This document shows, in pieces, positions 63,380-64,000 of a DNA stretch of 64,000 bases. The notes beneath the pieces were generated by a model. That model did not search any database and was not told the origin of the DNA. It saw only the letters and a program-made list of their open reading frames with translations. How positions within the stretch are numbered: the first letter of the stretch is position 1; each line of letters begins with the position of its first letter. Both the position numbers and the translations under genes were made by a program. Origin of the DNA: Cribrihabitans_A pelagius (GTDB lineage: Bacteria; Pseudomonadota; Alphaproteobacteria; Rhodobacterales; Rhodobacteraceae); assembly GCF_048820915.1 (NCBI RefSeq), contig NZ_JBMERR010000012.1:79763-143762 (forward strand), given 5' to 3'.

Positions 63380-63560
63380 CTTCGGTCTGTCCTTTTGCCT
63401 GGAGGGTAGGGGCGGTCTGATGATGAGAAACGCTAAGGCTGGATCCGGGCGGGCGTCGAACATGAAACGCGCAGGCCTGGAGTCGTTTTTGGGCCCGAAT
63501 CCGGCGGGCGGCATGTCCGCCCGGCCTTCTTGGGGGCTTTGCCCCCGGCCCTTTGGGCCT

Positions 63561-63586
63561 CCCCCGGGGTATTTGGGGTCAGAAAG
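63561..63586 (+). repeat. Dispersed intergenic motif, copy 5
   Basis: CCCCCGGGGTATTT followed by GGGGTCAGAAAG, the best full match together with copy 4. A GGGGGCtttGCCCCC hairpin lies just upstream. Confidence 0.62.
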
Positions 63587-63673
63587 GCGGGCGGGCGGAA
63601 TCGGGTTTGGCGGTTCACGGGCGGGTCCGGAGCGGGTCCGGGGTGAGTTTGTCGGTGAGACTGGCGGCGGGGC

Positions 63674-63682
63674 TGTGGGTAA
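63674..63682 (+). promoter_or_regulatory. DnaA-box-like site with one mismatch
   Basis: TGTGGGTAA differs at one position from TGTGGATAA. It precedes the perfect box by 21 bases in the same orientation. Confidence 0.35.
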
Positions 63683-63694
63683 GCGGCGCGAGTC

Positions 63695-63703
63695 TGTGGA
63701 TAA
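63695..63703 (+). promoter_or_regulatory. Perfect DnaA box
   Basis: TGTGGATAA, the reverse complement of the consensus TTATCCACA. Confidence 0.45.
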
Positions 63704-64000
63704 GGCGGCGCGGCGGGGGAGGGGGGCTGGATTTTGGGGCTGCGGGCCGCAAAACCGGGTCAGGGGGGCTGACTTTTTTGCAGTGTAAGTCATTGATTTT
63801 ACGGTGTTTGTCATCTTTCCATCTGAAAAAGGGCATTTTGGCTGATTTTTGGGTTGCGGGCCGGCGGTGCTCCCCTTAGAACCCCCTTCACCGGCGGCGC
63901 TGAGGCGCTGCTGAGACACACCGGACGGGACGCTGAGCCAGGGATGGCGATGCAGGATCGGATCGGGAAACGCGGCGGAGAGGCGCCGGGACGGGCCGGA

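Larger units (their letters stand above)
63380..64000. other. Non-coding region with DnaA-box-like sites
   Basis: About 620 bases with no supported gene. It holds copy 5 of the dispersed motif (63561-63586), two DnaA-box-like sites and an AT-richer stretch around 63770-63845. The window ends inside it. Confidence 0.5.

Overview
The window is a high-GC alphaproteobacterial chromosome segment that reads as a member of the Rhodobacteraceae (Roseobacter group). Supporting this: ethylmalonyl-CoA pathway genes (mutase and crotonyl-CoA carboxylase/reductase) flanking a PlsB-like acyltransferase, an alphaproteobacterial H-NS-like protein, a paaABCDE phenylacetyl-CoA epoxidase operon, LuxR/LuxI quorum sensing, two-permease phosphonate transport, a TRAP transporter and a DMSP-lyase-family cupin. 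The assignment to genus is not possible from sequence reading alone. The sequence is a draft: a 61-base G run next to ten Ns at 2458-2528 marks an unresolved assembly point.

Layout. 1-5 kb: end of sdhB, a small lipoprotein, a ZIP metal transporter, the assembly gap, then a structured leader, a type III-fold ornithine decarboxylase and a DUF1989 protein. 5-11.3 kb: deoD, H-NS-like protein, ethylmalonyl-CoA mutase, acyltransferase, ccr. 11.4-13.2 kb: quorum-sensing block (small ORF overlapping luxR, luxR, a perfect 20-bp dyad, luxI). 13.2-17.3 kb: RecD/UvrD-like helicase, SDR, a TIGR02186/Alph_Pro_TM protein with a TauE/SafE permease. 17.6-22.6 kb: BMP-type (nucleoside-like) ABC importer. 22.7-25.5 kb: rimI, tsaB, Nfu, HCCA isomerase, universal stress protein. 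25.8-33 kb: class IV aminotransferase and the paaJ-paaABCDE operon with an extra PF05138 protein. 33.1-35.7 kb: a graveyard of an AtuA-like gene and a biotin-dependent acyl-CoA carboxylase. 35.9-42 kb: sulfatase-family hydrolase, Hint/RTX-like protein, FadB-like fusion enzyme. 42.2-48.1 kb: rpe and phnCDE1E2 plus a phn-type hexapeptide transferase. 48.4-52.8 kb: a dead mrp copy, gap with a divergent LacI regulator, MltB-like transglycosylase. 52.9-63.4 kb: Fe-ADH, ALDH, glutamine-synthetase-family ligase, TRAP transporter, N-formylglutamate amidohydrolase family protein and divergent RpiR regulator, then RidA and the DMSP-lyase-family cupin. 63.4-64 kb: non-coding, with two DnaA-box-like sites.

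How it works together. The ethylmalonyl-CoA genes and the paa operon both handle CoA thioesters (acetyl-CoA assimilation, aromatic degradation). The 53-61 kb cluster is the best candidate for an uncharacterised pathway: uptake by TRAP, ligation to glutamate by a GS-like enzyme, oxidation of an alcohol and then an aldehyde, and release by an amidohydrolase, controlled by RpiR. Two regions show active decay (33-35.7 kb and 48.4-49.1 kb). A dispersed palindrome-associated motif (CCCCGGGGTATTT ... CAGAAAG) recurs in intergenic DNA.
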